A stretch of DNA of 37,307 nt from JAKQHY01 sp034429475. Its GTDB lineage: Bacteria > Chloroflexota > Anaerolineae > B4-G1 > SLSP01. Below are positions 1 to 8,653 of this stretch, one piece after another (the stretch's first letter is position 1; the number at the start of each line of letters is the position of its first letter). A program made the position numbers and the translations under genes. The stretch covers positions 1 through 37,307 of the forward strand of contig DAOUGD010000128.1 of NCBI GenBank assembly GCA_034429475.1. Direction: 5' to 3'. The notes beneath the pieces are model-generated. The model saw only the letters and a list, made by a program, of their open reading frames with translations. It was not told the DNA's origin and did not search any database.

Positions 1-89
1 GGGAGGGGGAGAGGGGGAGAGGGGGAGAATCGCTGATCCGCTGATCCGCCGATCCGCTTTCTCGCTCACTCGCTTTCTCGCCAATCCGC
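1..89. repeat. Octamer tandem repeats inside purD
   Basis: Positions 32-87 hold seven in-register 8-bp units of the type GCTGATCC / GCTTTCTC / GCCAATCC. Positions 1-28 hold about three 8-bp units of GAGGGGGA type. Both are read in frame by purD, giving a Ser/Arg/Asp-rich then Pro/Ser/Leu-rich insertion after about residue 347. The array may continue left of the window. Confidence 0.8.
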
Positions 90-1129
90 TTCCCCTTCGC
101 GTAGTCATCAGGGTAGCCGCCGGAGGCCAGCACGACGCCAACGCTGGTAAGGGGCTTCCAGGCGATGGACGTTTCGCGCAAGCGGCCTGCGATGCAGGCG
201 AGCATGATGTCCACCAGATCGGTGTCGAGCAGGGGCATCAGCAGTTGCGTCTCAGGGTCGCCGAAGCGGCAGTTGAATTCGAGGACGCGCGGACCTTGCG
301 CGGTGAGCATCAACCCGGCGTAAAGCACGCCGACGTAGGGCGTTCCGCGCCGCCGCATTCCATCCACCACAGGTTGCAGCACGCGCCGGGTGGCCTCGTC
401 CACCATCTCCGGCGTGAGGTGCGGCGAGGGGCAGTAGCCGCCCATCCCGCCGGTGTTGAGGCCGGCGTCGCCATCGAGCGCGCGCTTGTAGTCGCGGGCG
501 GGCAGCATCGGCACCACCGTCGTCCCATCGCAGAACGCCAGCAGGGAGGCTTCTTCGCCGTCCAGCCGCGTCTCGATGAGCACTTGATCGCCGGCTGCGC
601 CAAACGCGCGCTCCACCATAATCTGGCGGAGCGCAGCTTCGGCCTCGGCGCGGGTGTCGCACACGAGGACGCCCTTGCCCGCGGCCAGCCCGTCAGCTTT
701 GACGACGACCGGGCCGTCGAGTTGCCGCAGGTACGCCAGCGCTGCCTCGTAATTCGTGAACGCGGCGCCCGGCGCGGTGGGGATGCCTTCCTCCACCATC
801 AACTGTTTGGCGAAGACCTTGGAGCCTTCCAACTGCGCGGCCGCCGCCGACGGCCCGAAGGCCGGCACACCGGCGACCTGGAACGCATCCACGAGGCCCG
901 CCACCAGCGGCGCTTCCGGCCCGACAACGGCCAGGTCAACCGCGTGTTTCTGCGCAAATTCGATCAGCGCGAAGCTATCGTCCGCCGCAATGGCGACCGG
1001 AATTAGCTTCCCGCCCACCGTTCCGCCGTTGCCCGGCGCGACGAACACGTCCGTTACCTGCGGCGATTGCGCCAGTTCCCATGCCAGCGCGTGCTCACGT
1101 CCCCCCGAACCGATGACTAGAATTCGCAT
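1..1129 (-). CDS. purD: Phosphoribosylamine-glycine ligase PurD (3' end cut by window edge)
   Basis: GAR synthetase, step 2 of IMP synthesis, joining glycine to phosphoribosylamine with ATP. The frame opens at the ATG complementary to 1127-1129 and stays open to the left edge, so the C-terminus is missing. Visible marks are the N-terminal VIGSGGREHALAW motif, the ATP-grasp segment KADGLAAGKGV, LNTGGMGGYCP, the core EFNCRFGDPE and the later LASGGYP motif. After LASGGYPDDYAKGK the expected conserved sequence is replaced by a low-complexity stretch encoded by octamer repeats at about 32-87 and a G-rich octamer run at 1-28. The insertion keeps the frame open. The gene lies downstream of purF on the same strand, separated only by a repeat hairpin. 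Identity is firm; whether the protein is intact past the edge cannot be seen. Confidence 0.95.
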   Translation of the reverse strand, partial: MRILVIGSGGREHALAWELAQSPQVTDVFVAPGNGGTVGGKLIPVAIAADDSFALIEFAQKHAVDLAVVGPEAPLVAGLVDAFQVAGVPAFGPSAAAAQLEGSKVFAKQLMVEEGIPTAPGAAFTNYEAALAYLRQLDGPVVVKADGLAAGKGVLVCDTRAEAEAALRQIMVERAFGAAGDQVLIETRLDGEEASLLAFCDGTTVVPMLPARDYKRALDGDAGLNTGGMGGYCPSPHLTPEMVDEATRRVLQPVVDGMRRRGTPYVGVLYAGLMLTAQGPRVLEFNCRFGDPETQLLMPLLDTDLVDIMLACIAGRLRETSIAWKPLTSVGVVLASGGYPDDYAKGKRIGEKASERESGSADQRISDSPPLPLSPS

Positions 1130-1146
1130 AATCCTCTCCTTTTCAA

Positions 1147-1192
1147 GTAGACGGTAGACGGCCCTGTCTACCGTCTCCCGTCTACCGTCTAC
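1147..1192. repeat. GTAGACG heptamer inverted repeat (purD-purF gap)
   Basis: Two GTAGACG-type units (1147-1161) face four complementary CTACCGT/CTCCCGT-type units (1167-1192) around a 5-nt loop, so either strand can fold into a hairpin. It fills the gap between the purF stop (1196) and the purD start (1129). The same unit family occurs at 18391-18444 between lysX and lysW. Confidence 0.85.
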
Positions 1193-1195
1193 CCT

Positions 1196-2590
1196 TTATT
1201 CAAACATTCCCTTCTTAAACGACTCATCCACCACCACCGGATAGTCGCCGTTGAAGCAGGCCTGGCAATGCGCCGTCCCGTCAAAGGGGACGACGCTGCG
1301 TAGACCTTCAATGGACAGGTAGCCCAGGCTGTCCACGCCGATGTGGGCGGCGATTTCTTCGATGCTCATATTGGCGGCGATGAGGCTCTCCTGCCGCGCC
1401 ATGTCCACGCCCATGAAGCAGGGATAGCGGATCGGCGGCGAGGCGACGCGCATGTGGACTTCCTTCGCGCCGGCCTGCCGCAGCAAAGCGACGATGGGGC
1501 CGCTGGTGGTGCCGCGCACGATGGAATCGTCCACCAGCACCACGCGCTCGCCCTTCAGATCGGGCAGCGGGTTGTATTTGATGGCGACGCCCAAATCGCG
1601 CATCCGCTGATCCGGCTGGATGAACGTCCGCCCGATGTAGCGGTTTTTGATGAGCGCCTCGCCAAAGGGGATGCCGGATTCGTAGGCGTAGCCGATGGCG
1701 TGCGCCGTGGCCGAGTCCGGCACGCCGATGACGATGTCGGCCTCGGCGGGATGCTCGCGAGCAAGCTGGCGGCCCATCTTGCGGCGCACATTGTGGATGG
1801 AGCGCCCTTCCATCACGGAATCGGGGCGGGCGAAGTAGACGTACTCGAAGATGCAGAGGGAGGCGTGGTCGGCGGCGGGCGTTTGCCACGCGGCGACGCC
1901 GTCTGCGTTCAGGCGCACGATTTCGCCGGGCCGCAGCTCGCGCTCAAATGTCGCGCCGATGGTGCCGAAGGCGCACGATTCCGACGCGACAATCCAGCCG
2001 TTGTCGCCGAGCCGGCCCAGGGAGAGTGGGCGGAAGCCCCAGCGGTCGCGCACGGCGTAGACCGCGTCGCGGGTGAGGATGGTGAGGGCGTAGGCGCCCT
2101 GCGCGCGCTGCATGAAGTCGGCGATGCGCGCGTCCCAGGTGTCGCCGGCCGCCCCCGCGAGCATCTGCGTGATGACTTCGCTGTCCGACGAGGAGGTGAG
2201 GCCGACGCCGCGTTGCAACAAGTCGTGGCGCAGCGCGGAGGTGTTGGTGAGGTTGCCGTTGTGGGCAATCGCCAGCGGGCCGAGCGCCGTTTCGATGAGG
2301 TAGGGCTGCGCATTCAGCAATTTGACGCCGCCGGTGGTCGAGTAGCGCGTGTGGCCGATGGCGAGGTCGCCGCGCAGCAGGCGCAGGTTGTCTTCGTTGA
2401 AGACCTGCGAAACGAGGCCCATCCCCTTGTGGATGCGGGCCAGGCCGCGCTCGCTGGTGCAAATCCCCGCGCTTTCCTGCCCGCGATGTTGCAGGGCGTA
2501 CAGCGCAAAGAACGTCATCCGGGCCACGTCCACGCCGGGGGCGTAGAGGCCGCAGATGCCGCAGGCTTCTTTGAGTTTGGTTTCTAGCAT
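1196..2590 (-). CDS. purF: Amidophosphoribosyltransferase PurF
   Basis: Glutamine PRPP amidotransferase, the committed first step of purine synthesis (464 aa). A 9-residue propeptide precedes the catalytic Cys10 in ACGICGLY, as in the B. subtilis-type enzymes that cleave their N-terminus. The Ntn glutaminase half has LQHRGQESAGI and GHTRYSTTG. The phosphoribosyltransferase half has the PRPP loop VVLVDDSIVRGTT. Cysteines in SLCIFEY, RYPCFMG and HCQAC match the four ligands of the oxygen-sensitive 4Fe-4S cluster of this subclass. The start is set by the Cys position; a GGGGA element lies about 9 nt upstream. Its neighbours are a GNAT upstream and purD downstream on the same strand. Confidence 0.97.
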   Translation of the reverse strand: MLETKLKEACGICGLYAPGVDVARMTFFALYALQHRGQESAGICTSERGLARIHKGMGLVSQVFNEDNLRLLRGDLAIGHTRYSTTGGVKLLNAQPYLIETALGPLAIAHNGNLTNTSALRHDLLQRGVGLTSSSDSEVITQMLAGAAGDTWDARIADFMQRAQGAYALTILTRDAVYAVRDRWGFRPLSLGRLGDNGWIVASESCAFGTIGATFERELRPGEIVRLNADGVAAWQTPAADHASLCIFEYVYFARPDSVMEGRSIHNVRRKMGRQLAREHPAEADIVIGVPDSATAHAIGYAYESGIPFGEALIKNRYIGRTFIQPDQRMRDLGVAIKYNPLPDLKGERVVLVDDSIVRGTTSGPIVALLRQAGAKEVHMRVASPPIRYPCFMGVDMARQESLIAANMSIEEIAAHIGVDSLGYLSIEGLRSVVPFDGTAHCQACFNGDYPVVVDESFKKGMFE

Positions 2591-2611
2591 AATAAGTTCC
2601 CCTAAAATAAT

Positions 2612-2638
2612 CTCAACGGATTTAACGGATTCAACGGA
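2612..2638. repeat. 9-bp tandem repeat (AACGGATTT family), copy 1
   Basis: Three 9-bp units of AACGGATTT/AACGGATTC type lie between the purF start and the stop of the upstream GNAT gene. The 27 bases are an exact reverse complement of 29199-29225, 26 kb away. A related inverted form lies at 23948-23980. Confidence 0.9.
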
Positions 2639-2643
2639 GTTGG

Positions 2644-3213
2644 TTAAAGACTACCGGATCCGTTGGGGGCGCTTTCGTCGGTGGTTTGGAATTCGTCGCG
2701 CAGCAGACCGTACAGCAACCGATCCCAACGGCGCCCGCCGCAGTAGGTTGCCTGGCGTTCCCGGCCTTCCTGGACAAAGTGACACTTTTCCAAGATTTTC
2801 TGCATGGCGAGGTTGTACTCGGCCGTGGTCGCACTCACGCGATAGAGATCGAGGTGCGCGAAGCCGTAGCGCAGCAGCGTCAGCGTTGCGTCCAGGCCGT
2901 AGCCCTGCCCTCGGTCTGCCGCCCGGTCAATGCCGACGCCCAGCGTGGCCGTGCGCTGCCGCCAATCCAGGTTGGCAAGTTGCACACCCCCTATCGGGCG
3001 GCCCTCGATCGTGAAGATGCCGAGGTAGACATGCTCCTTGCCTTGTTTGGCCTGCATGTCTTCAAACCACTTGTCCGCCCCCTCGACGGAGAGGCCGGGA
3101 TTCAGCAGCTCGGTGGGGAGCGGGACGGTTGGCTCGTAGGCTTCCCACAATTCGCGGCAGTGCTCGCGCTCCAACGTGCGGAGGATGATTTTGGCGCCTC
3201 GTAATGCGATCAT
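2644..3213 (-). CDS. GNAT acetyltransferase (RimJ/RimL-like)
   Basis: GNAT-fold N-acetyltransferase of about 189 aa, substrate unknown. The sequence has the RimJ/RimL layout: the N-terminal strand LRGAKIILRTLEREHC, the central IEGRPIGGVQL strand, the acetyl-CoA loop region GIDRAADRGQGYGLDA, and the C-terminal NLAMQKILEKCHFVQEGRERQ. An in-frame ATG exists at 3237, but it overlaps purE; the ATG at 3211-3213 starts 4 nt after the purE stop and fits the fold better. The last residues (NGSGSL) run into the 9-bp repeat at 2612-2638. It is one of five GNAT genes scattered through the purine/lysine run. Confidence 0.85.
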   Translation of the reverse strand: MIALRGAKIILRTLEREHCRELWEAYEPTVPLPTELLNPGLSVEGADKWFEDMQAKQGKEHVYLGIFTIEGRPIGGVQLANLDWRQRTATLGVGIDRAADRGQGYGLDATLTLLRYGFAHLDLYRVSATTAEYNLAMQKILEKCHFVQEGRERQATYCGGRRWDRLLYGLLRDEFQTTDESAPNGSGSL

Positions 3214-3217
3214 TGCC

Positions 3218-3682
3218 CTATGCCTTATCCGCCGCATACAACCGTTGACGCTGCTGCTCCTGATATGCCAGCACTTTCTCGCGCAGCGCCATGTCGCCGA
3301 CGGCGAGGGTTTTGGCCGCCAGCAAGGCCGCGTTGTCCGGCTCCAGCACCACGGCCGGCGCGACGCCCGATGGCGTCCGCAGCGACGAGTATAAATCCGC
3401 GCCGCCGAACTTCTCCGAGTAGGGCGGGCAGGCGACGACGGGCGCGGCGACGGCAGCGTCCACCATGCCGCTCAGCGCGTTGCTGCGACCCGCCACCGTG
3501 ATGTAGACTTTAGGCTGCGGGTCGGCTTCATACTCCGCCAGCAAGTCCAGCAGATAGCGCGGGACTTTGTGCGCCGATGCAATGCGCGTGACGTGGGGGA
3601 TGCCGAACCCGTCCAGGGCGGCAATAATTTTGGCCGCGAAATCGCGGTCGGCGGGGGAACCTAAAATCAAAATGGCAAGCAT
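3218..3682 (-). CDS. purE: AIR carboxylase, PurE class II
   Basis: Carboxylates AIR to CAIR (step 6 of IMP synthesis). The 154-aa protein has the N-terminal GSPADRD loop (GSxSD position), SAHKVPRY and the AGRSNALSG and YSSLRTPSGV segments. SAHK, AGRSNALSG and GADLYSSLRTPSG are the pattern of class II PurE (Treponema denticola and animal type), which uses CO2 directly. Class I enzymes typically show SAHR and AGxAAHLPGM and need PurK to make N5-CAIR. No purK is seen in the window, which agrees. An AGGAG lies 6 nt before the ATG. It sits directly between two GNAT genes, 9 nt and 4 nt away, so the three are probably co-translated. Confidence 0.93.
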   Translation of the reverse strand: MLAILILGSPADRDFAAKIIAALDGFGIPHVTRIASAHKVPRYLLDLLAEYEADPQPKVYITVAGRSNALSGMVDAAVAAPVVACPPYSEKFGGADLYSSLRTPSGVAPAVVLEPDNAALLAAKTLAVGDMALREKVLAYQEQQRQRLYAADKA

Positions 3683-3691
3683 ATTTTTCTC

Positions 3692-4147
3692 CTACTGCTG
3701 TTGCAAAACGGTGTGACGTGGTCGAAACCCATATCGCTCGTAAAATCCGAACGCCTGCTCATTGCCCACCGCCACCACTACGCGCTTCATCGGGATGTTG
3801 TGGGCATTCATCCAATCCAATGCGTGCCGCATGAAGGTATCGCCAATGCCTTGCCCGCGATAGTCGGCTTCGATGAAAATGGATTCGATCGCGCCGGCTT
3901 CCTCAGTCACGAGACTGACGCAATAGCCAACGGTTTGGCCGGTAGCGGTGTCTTGCGCCAGCTCTACGCGCAGCAAGCCGGATTGAGCCTTGTCCAGAAA
4001 GTAGGCTTTGCGCTCAGTGTAAGCGCGCGCGGCGTAGTCCTCCGCAAAGTGCGGAGAGTGGGCGGCGTGCTGGGCGTTGAGCTTTTCCCACAGTGAGCCG
4101 ACGGCGTCCAATAGTTCCGTGCTGCCGGTGAGGTAGTTAATTGTCAT
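3692..4147 (-). CDS. GNAT acetyltransferase
   Basis: GNAT-fold protein of 151 aa. The frame stays open much further upstream, but those residues are Arg-rich shadow coding opposite the kinase gene. The ATG at 4145-4147 (MTINYLTGS) gives a normal-length GNAT. Motif A is visible as IEADYRGQGIGDTFMRHALDWM, abbreviated here to its core RGQGIGD, followed by a C-terminal NEQAFGFYERYGFRPR. Substrate unknown. It lies 9 nt upstream of purE on the same strand. Confidence 0.85.
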   Translation of the reverse strand: MTINYLTGSTELLDAVGSLWEKLNAQHAAHSPHFAEDYAARAYTERKAYFLDKAQSGLLRVELAQDTATGQTVGYCVSLVTEEAGAIESIFIEADYRGQGIGDTFMRHALDWMNAHNIPMKRVVVAVGNEQAFGFYERYGFRPRHTVLQQQ

Positions 4148-4166
4148 TGCAGGGCCTTTGGTTGAG

Positions 4167-4215
4167 CGTAGTGTGTACTTCGTAATCCGTAACGGAATAC
4201 GCACTACGAAACACG
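4167..4215. repeat. Imperfect inverted repeat with GTAGTGTGTA / TACGCACTAC arms
   Basis: The 10-bp outer arms are complementary apart from one G:T pair, and internal CGTAAtCCGTAACGG-like units resemble the other tandem families. It fills the gap between the Ser/Thr kinase stop (4219) and the GNAT start (4147). Confidence 0.6.
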
Positions 4216-4218
4216 TTT

Positions 4219-7200
4219 CTATGGCACATACCGGCTGACTCCGTGGTCTGTGCCTACCCAGACGATGCCTTCCGATGTGACCCAGACATCCAAAATGTTG
4301 CCGGAGATAAGCCCGTCGGCGGCGGTGAAGGTTTGCCACGTCCCATCCGCCGGATTGAAGTGGCCTAGCGTGTCGCTCCAGACCCACACGGTCCCGTCGG
4401 CCGCGCCGCGCACGCCCGATACCCACCCTTCGCCCCAGTCATGGAGTTCCCAATCGCTGCCGGTCCACCGATAGAGGTCGCCGTCGCTGGTCGCCCACAC
4501 GCTGCCGTCGGGCGTCCCGCTCACCCCGTTGACTTCCGCCCCGTCTTTGCTGGGCGTGGCCGTTGTCCAACTGTTCCCATCATAGAGGGCCATGCCCTCG
4601 CTGCCGGCAGCCCACAACGTGGCATCTGGGGCGGCGTAGATCGCGTTGAGTTGGGCCAGCAGGGGGTGATCAGCGGCGGTAAAGGTCGTCCAGGTATCGG
4701 CGCGCGGGTCGTAGCGCACTAGCTTCTCGTAGCCCCAGACCCACATCACGCCGCTCGGGCCAAAGGTGACGCCATAGATGGTCAACTCGCCCAACGCATC
4801 CGGCTCCATCACGCGCCACCCGCTGCCATCATACCAGCGTAACTGCCCGTATCCGCCGCCGAGCCACACCTCTCCCGCGCTATTCACGCCAGGAAAGCCG
4901 GGATAGTCGAACGCGCCGTCGGCTTCATCAAACGCCTGCCACACGCCTTGTTCAGGGATGTGGCGGGTCAGGCCGGCGCCGTCGTGCGCGAACCACAGCG
5001 CCCCGGCGTTATCCTGGACGATGGCGGGCACGGTGTTGTCGCGCAGCGTCGCCGGCAGCGTCCACGTCTCGAAGTTTTCGCCGGCGTAGCTCAGCAGCCC
5101 GCCGCCCTCGGTGGCGAACCACATGAGGCCATCCGCTTCGGCAATGCCGTACACGGGCCAGACCAATTCGGGATACGCCTCGGTTGTGAAGAACGCCCAG
5201 CTATCATCGTCGGAATCATGCACGATGATCGTCTGGTCGCCGCCAAACCACAGCCGGTCGTCCGGCGTTCTGTAAACAGTGTGGAGGGTGACGCCCTCCA
5301 GTTGGGGCAGCGGGGTGAGGGCGCCGCTATCCACGTCCATCCGGGCGGCGCCTCTCCAGAAGGTGAGGTACAGCGTTTCGGCGTCATCGGCGAGCTGCAA
5401 TCCGGTGATGTCGTTATCCGGCAGTCCATTCTCCTCGGTATAATGGCGCCACGTTTTTCCGTCGAAGTGGGCCAAGCCTTGATTGTCCAGGGCGACGAAA
5501 AGCCCCGCATCTTCGTCGTAAACCACGCTTTGCGGGAGGGCGAAGCTGGCGGATTCAGGGAGTTCGGGCGCGGCGTGCCATTCGGCGCCATCGTAATAGG
5601 CCACCGAGGGTTCATAGTAGACCGACATTCCCGCCCAGATCTGCCCCGCCGTATCCTTGAAAAGCGCGGTCGTTAGCGTGGGGGTGACGCCGGCGCTTTC
5701 GTCGAGGGCCAACCAGCGCTTGCCATCGAAAATTGCCATGCCCGCATTGGTTGCGGCCCACAGCCGGTCGTCTTCGTCCACCACCAGCGCGTTGATGTGG
5801 TTATCGGGCAAGCCGTCCGCGGTGGTGAACTGCGTGTAGACTTGCTGTTCCGGGTCCCACCGCACCAGGCCGCTCGGCCCGCCACCCCAGACTTCGTCGC
5901 CCCGGGTGGCTACTGCGTGGAGGAGGTTCTGGTTCTGGTAGGTACGCCAGCCGGCCGCCGGGGTCAGTTGCACGGCGTCGAAGTTGGCATAGCCGGTGGC
6001 GGCGCTTTTGACGATCACGCTGAATTTGGAATCGGCTGCCAGCGCCACCGTCGCCAGTGGATACCAGGTGTTGCCTTGATCGCGCTGGTTCACAGCGACG
6101 GTCGTTTCGTGGTCTCCGTACACCAGCGTAAACGGCGTGTCGGTGGCGCGATCCTCGCCGCGCGGCCACCAAGCCCAAACATCGTACAGGCCGCCCGTGG
6201 CGATGAGAAAGTTGCAGCTCACCTGGCAATCGTCACAGCCCGGCTCGGCGTAGAGGAAATCCTCGTCATACGGGATGCCGCCGCAACCCCCGCTGCAATC
6301 ATCCCAAGATCCTGCTTCGACGCTACACGCCGCGTTCCGGTTGTCCAATGTCAGGTCGGTGCTGAACAGGGCCGGGGCTGCTGTGGCGTCGGCCAGGTGG
6401 GTGGCTGGCGTTTCCTGTTCAGTTTCTTCGTCTTTGTGAGATGGGAGTATGCCCCATATCAACACGGCCGCCCCCAGGAGAATCAAGCCGATCAGCCCAC
6501 CCCCGACGTACAGCCACGGAAAGGGCCGCTTGCGTGGGAGCGTCGGCGCGACGGGGACTTCGGGCGCGGCGGACGGCGCAGGCATTGGCGCGGTAAGCGC
6601 CTGGCTATCAGGCATTGGCAGCGGCTCGGGGGTAGGGGACGGCGCAGGCATCGGCGCGGTGCTCGCCTGACTGACGGGCGGAGGCGGCACGGGCGTGGCA
6701 AAAATCGCCGTGGGGCCGCCGGGGATCGCCGGCAGGCTCACGGCGGTGGGCAGACCCTCCACGGCGCGCTCCAGCGTCTCCACCATTTGCGCCGCCGTCT
6801 GGAAGCGATCGTCGGGCGATTTCGCCAGCGCTTTGAGGATGACGCGCTCGATCACTTCCGGCACGTCCGGGCGGAAGGAGCGCGGCAGCGGCAGGGGATC
6901 GTAGACGTGTTTCATCATCACCGCCAGCGGCGTCTCGGCATTGAAGGGTACTTGACCCGTCACCATCTCATAAAGCATGATCCCCAGTGCGTAGATGTCG
7001 CAGCGCGCATCGAGGGGCTTACCTAATCCCTGTTCAGGGGCCATATAGGCCGGCGTCCCGACGACAGCGCCGGTTCCGGTATAGTTTGCCGTCCCGGCGA
7101 CGATCTTGGCGATGCCAAAGTCGGTGAGGAAGGCGTTGCCCTGTGGGTCAATGAGCACGTTGTTCGGTTTGATGTCGCGGTGGATGACGCCCTGATCGTG

Positions 7201-7578
7201 AGCGTAACCGAGGGCGCGTCCCACCTGTCCCACAATGCGCGCAATCTCGCGCAGGCTCAGGCTGCCCCGCTGCGCGATCAGGTCGTGCAGCGTTCCGGCC
7301 TCGACGTAGCGCATCACCAGGTAGGTGATGCCCTCCTGTTCGCCATAGTCGTAAACCGGCAGAATGTGCGGATGCTCAAGTTTCGCCAGCACCCGCGCTT
7401 CCTGGGTGAACCGAGCCACAAAGGTTTTGTCCTGCGTGAAGTGGCTCGGCAGAATCTTCACGGCCACGTAGCGATCCATCGAGGGTTGGTACGCCTTGAA
7501 GACCGTCGCCATCCCTCCCTGGCCGATCTGCTCGATAATCTGATAACTGCCCAGCGTCTTGCCAATGTATGGATTCAT
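4219..7578 (-). CDS. Transmembrane Ser/Thr protein kinase with beta-propeller sensor
   Basis: A 1119-aa PknB-type (Hanks) kinase. Residues 9-270 are the kinase domain: glycine loop IGQGGMATVF, VAVK (Lys41), HRDIKPNN (Asp135, Asn140), DFG (Asp153) and APEQ. A Pro/Ala-rich linker (about 280-350) contains a duplicated TAPMPAPS segment. One membrane helix spans about 354-378, so the rest is predicted extracytoplasmic. Residues about 400-540 form a Cys-rich golvesin-like/carbohydrate-binding-like domain. After that come many repeats of the two-component-regulator propeller type (GLPDNHINALVVDEDDRLW pattern), ending with VGTDHGVSRYVP. The ATG at 7576-7578 is chosen because AGGAGGT lies 6 nt upstream; an ATG 21 nt earlier lacks this. 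It is embedded between purC and purE with no obvious metabolic link. Confidence 0.92.
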   Translation of the reverse strand: MNPYIGKTLGSYQIIEQIGQGGMATVFKAYQPSMDRYVAVKILPSHFTQDKTFVARFTQEARVLAKLEHPHILPVYDYGEQEGITYLVMRYVEAGTLHDLIAQRGSLSLREIARIVGQVGRALGYAHDQGVIHRDIKPNNVLIDPQGNAFLTDFGIAKIVAGTANYTGTGAVVGTPAYMAPEQGLGKPLDARCDIYALGIMLYEMVTGQVPFNAETPLAVMMKHVYDPLPLPRSFRPDVPEVIERVILKALAKSPDDRFQTAAQMVETLERAVEGLPTAVSLPAIPGGPTAIFATPVPPPPVSQASTAPMPAPSPTPEPLPMPDSQALTAPMPAPSAAPEVPVAPTLPRKRPFPWLYVGGGLIGLILLGAAVLIWGILPSHKDEETEQETPATHLADATAAPALFSTDLTLDNRNAACSVEAGSWDDCSGGCGGIPYDEDFLYAEPGCDDCQVSCNFLIATGGLYDVWAWWPRGEDRATDTPFTLVYGDHETTVAVNQRDQGNTWYPLATVALAADSKFSVIVKSAATGYANFDAVQLTPAAGWRTYQNQNLLHAVATRGDEVWGGGPSGLVRWDPEQQVYTQFTTADGLPDNHINALVVDEDDRLWAATNAGMAIFDGKRWLALDESAGVTPTLTTALFKDTAGQIWAGMSVYYEPSVAYYDGAEWHAAPELPESASFALPQSVVYDEDAGLFVALDNQGLAHFDGKTWRHYTEENGLPDNDITGLQLADDAETLYLTFWRGAARMDVDSGALTPLPQLEGVTLHTVYRTPDDRLWFGGDQTIIVHDSDDDSWAFFTTEAYPELVWPVYGIAEADGLMWFATEGGGLLSYAGENFETWTLPATLRDNTVPAIVQDNAGALWFAHDGAGLTRHIPEQGVWQAFDEADGAFDYPGFPGVNSAGEVWLGGGYGQLRWYDGSGWRVMEPDALGELTIYGVTFGPSGVMWVWGYEKLVRYDPRADTWTTFTAADHPLLAQLNAIYAAPDATLWAAGSEGMALYDGNSWTTATPSKDGAEVNGVSGTPDGSVWATSDGDLYRWTGSDWELHDWGEGWVSGVRGAADGTVWVWSDTLGHFNPADGTWQTFTAADGLISGNILDVWVTSEGIVWVGTDHGVSRYVP

Positions 7579-7655
7579 TGCGCTACCTCCTGCAAACACA
7601 GTCTGATAGTCGTCAGTCGTGGGGGCGGATAGTCAAAGGGTTCCGTTTAATGGCG

Positions 7656-8615
7656 TTATGCATGGCTGCAAAATGACTGGAGGGTTTTGCTGATCCGTTC
7701 TTCTGCCGGATACTCTCCCGGTTCAAACCCCTTCCCGGTGAGCTTTTCGTAGCACGCAATGTAACGTCGGCTGACCTGCGCGATCAATTCATCCGTGGCG
7801 GCGGGCGGCTCGCCGTCGCCGCGATAGCCGCGCTCGGTGTACCACAGGCGCAGAAATTCCTTGTCGAAGTTGTCCGGCTCCTCCCCGGCGGCGCGCCGCG
7901 CTTCGTAGGTGTCGGCCACCCAGAAACGGCTGCTGTCGGGCGTGTAGACTTCGTCAATGATCACCACCCGGCCATCCGGCGCGCGCCCGAACTCGTATTT
8001 CGTGTCCACCAGAATCAGGCCGCCCCGTTGCGCGATCTCCTGCCCGCGCGTGAAGATCGCCAGCGCCGCCGCCTGCACCTGTTCCCACGTCGCCGCGTCG
8101 AGCAGGCCGCGCTCCACCACCTCCGCGCAGGTGATGCGCTCGTCGGTTTCCCCCTTCGTCGTCGGCGTGATGATGGGTGCGGGCAGCGCATCGTTCTTCT
8201 GCAAGCCGTCGGGGAAGTCGTAGCCGTAGATGCTGCGCTCGCCCAGGCTGTAGCGATACCACAGCGCCGTCTTGGTCACGCCGCTGATGTAGCCGCGCAC
8301 GATGACCTCGATGGGGAACGGCTCGCACTCCGCCGCCAGCAGCACGTTGGCATCGGGCACGTCGAGCACGTGGTTGGCGACAATGTCGCGGGTTTGCTCG
8401 AACCAGAACGCGCTCAGTTGATTGAGCACCTGCCCCTTGAACGGCACGGCGGTGAGGATGCGGTCGAAAGCCGAGAGACGATCCGTCGTCACGAACAGGC
8501 GGCGCTGGTCGGGCAGCGTGAAGGAGTCGCGCACTTTGCCGCGCGTGTGGGCGTAGGGCCAGGCGACATCCACGGATTTCAGAGCGAGTGGGATGTAAGA
8601 TTCAATGTTAAGCAT
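7656..8615 (-). CDS. purC: SAICAR synthetase PurC
   Basis: Phosphoribosylaminoimidazole-succinocarboxamide synthase, step 7 of IMP synthesis, joining aspartate to CAIR with ATP. At 319 aa it is the longer, yeast-like form rather than the 237-aa E. coli form. Marks are GKVRDSFTLPDQRRLFVTTDRLSAFD, shown here by its core TDRLSAFD, then GQVLNQLSAFWF, VIVRGYISG, LILVDTKYEFG and IIDEVYTPDSSRFW. GGAGGT lies just before the ATG. It follows the toxin-antitoxin pair by 38 nt on the same strand. Confidence 0.97.
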   Translation of the reverse strand: MLNIESYIPLALKSVDVAWPYAHTRGKVRDSFTLPDQRRLFVTTDRLSAFDRILTAVPFKGQVLNQLSAFWFEQTRDIVANHVLDVPDANVLLAAECEPFPIEVIVRGYISGVTKTALWYRYSLGERSIYGYDFPDGLQKNDALPAPIITPTTKGETDERITCAEVVERGLLDAATWEQVQAAALAIFTRGQEIAQRGGLILVDTKYEFGRAPDGRVVIIDEVYTPDSSRFWVADTYEARRAAGEEPDNFDKEFLRLWYTERGYRGDGEPPAATDELIAQVSRRYIACYEKLTGKGFEPGEYPAEERISKTLQSFCSHA

Positions 8616-8653
8616 TTTACCTCCAAAAGTTCGGATGTGAACAGGATGGATGG

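Noticed and set aside
1343..2587. A 414-codon plus-strand open frame
   Set aside because: It lies antisense to purF, is Gly/Val/Asp-rich without a family pattern, and is a typical shadow of a GC-rich gene.
3692..4426. 244-codon version of the GNAT at 3692-4147
   Set aside because: The extra N-terminal part is Arg/His-rich shadow coding opposite the Ser/Thr kinase and overlaps that gene.
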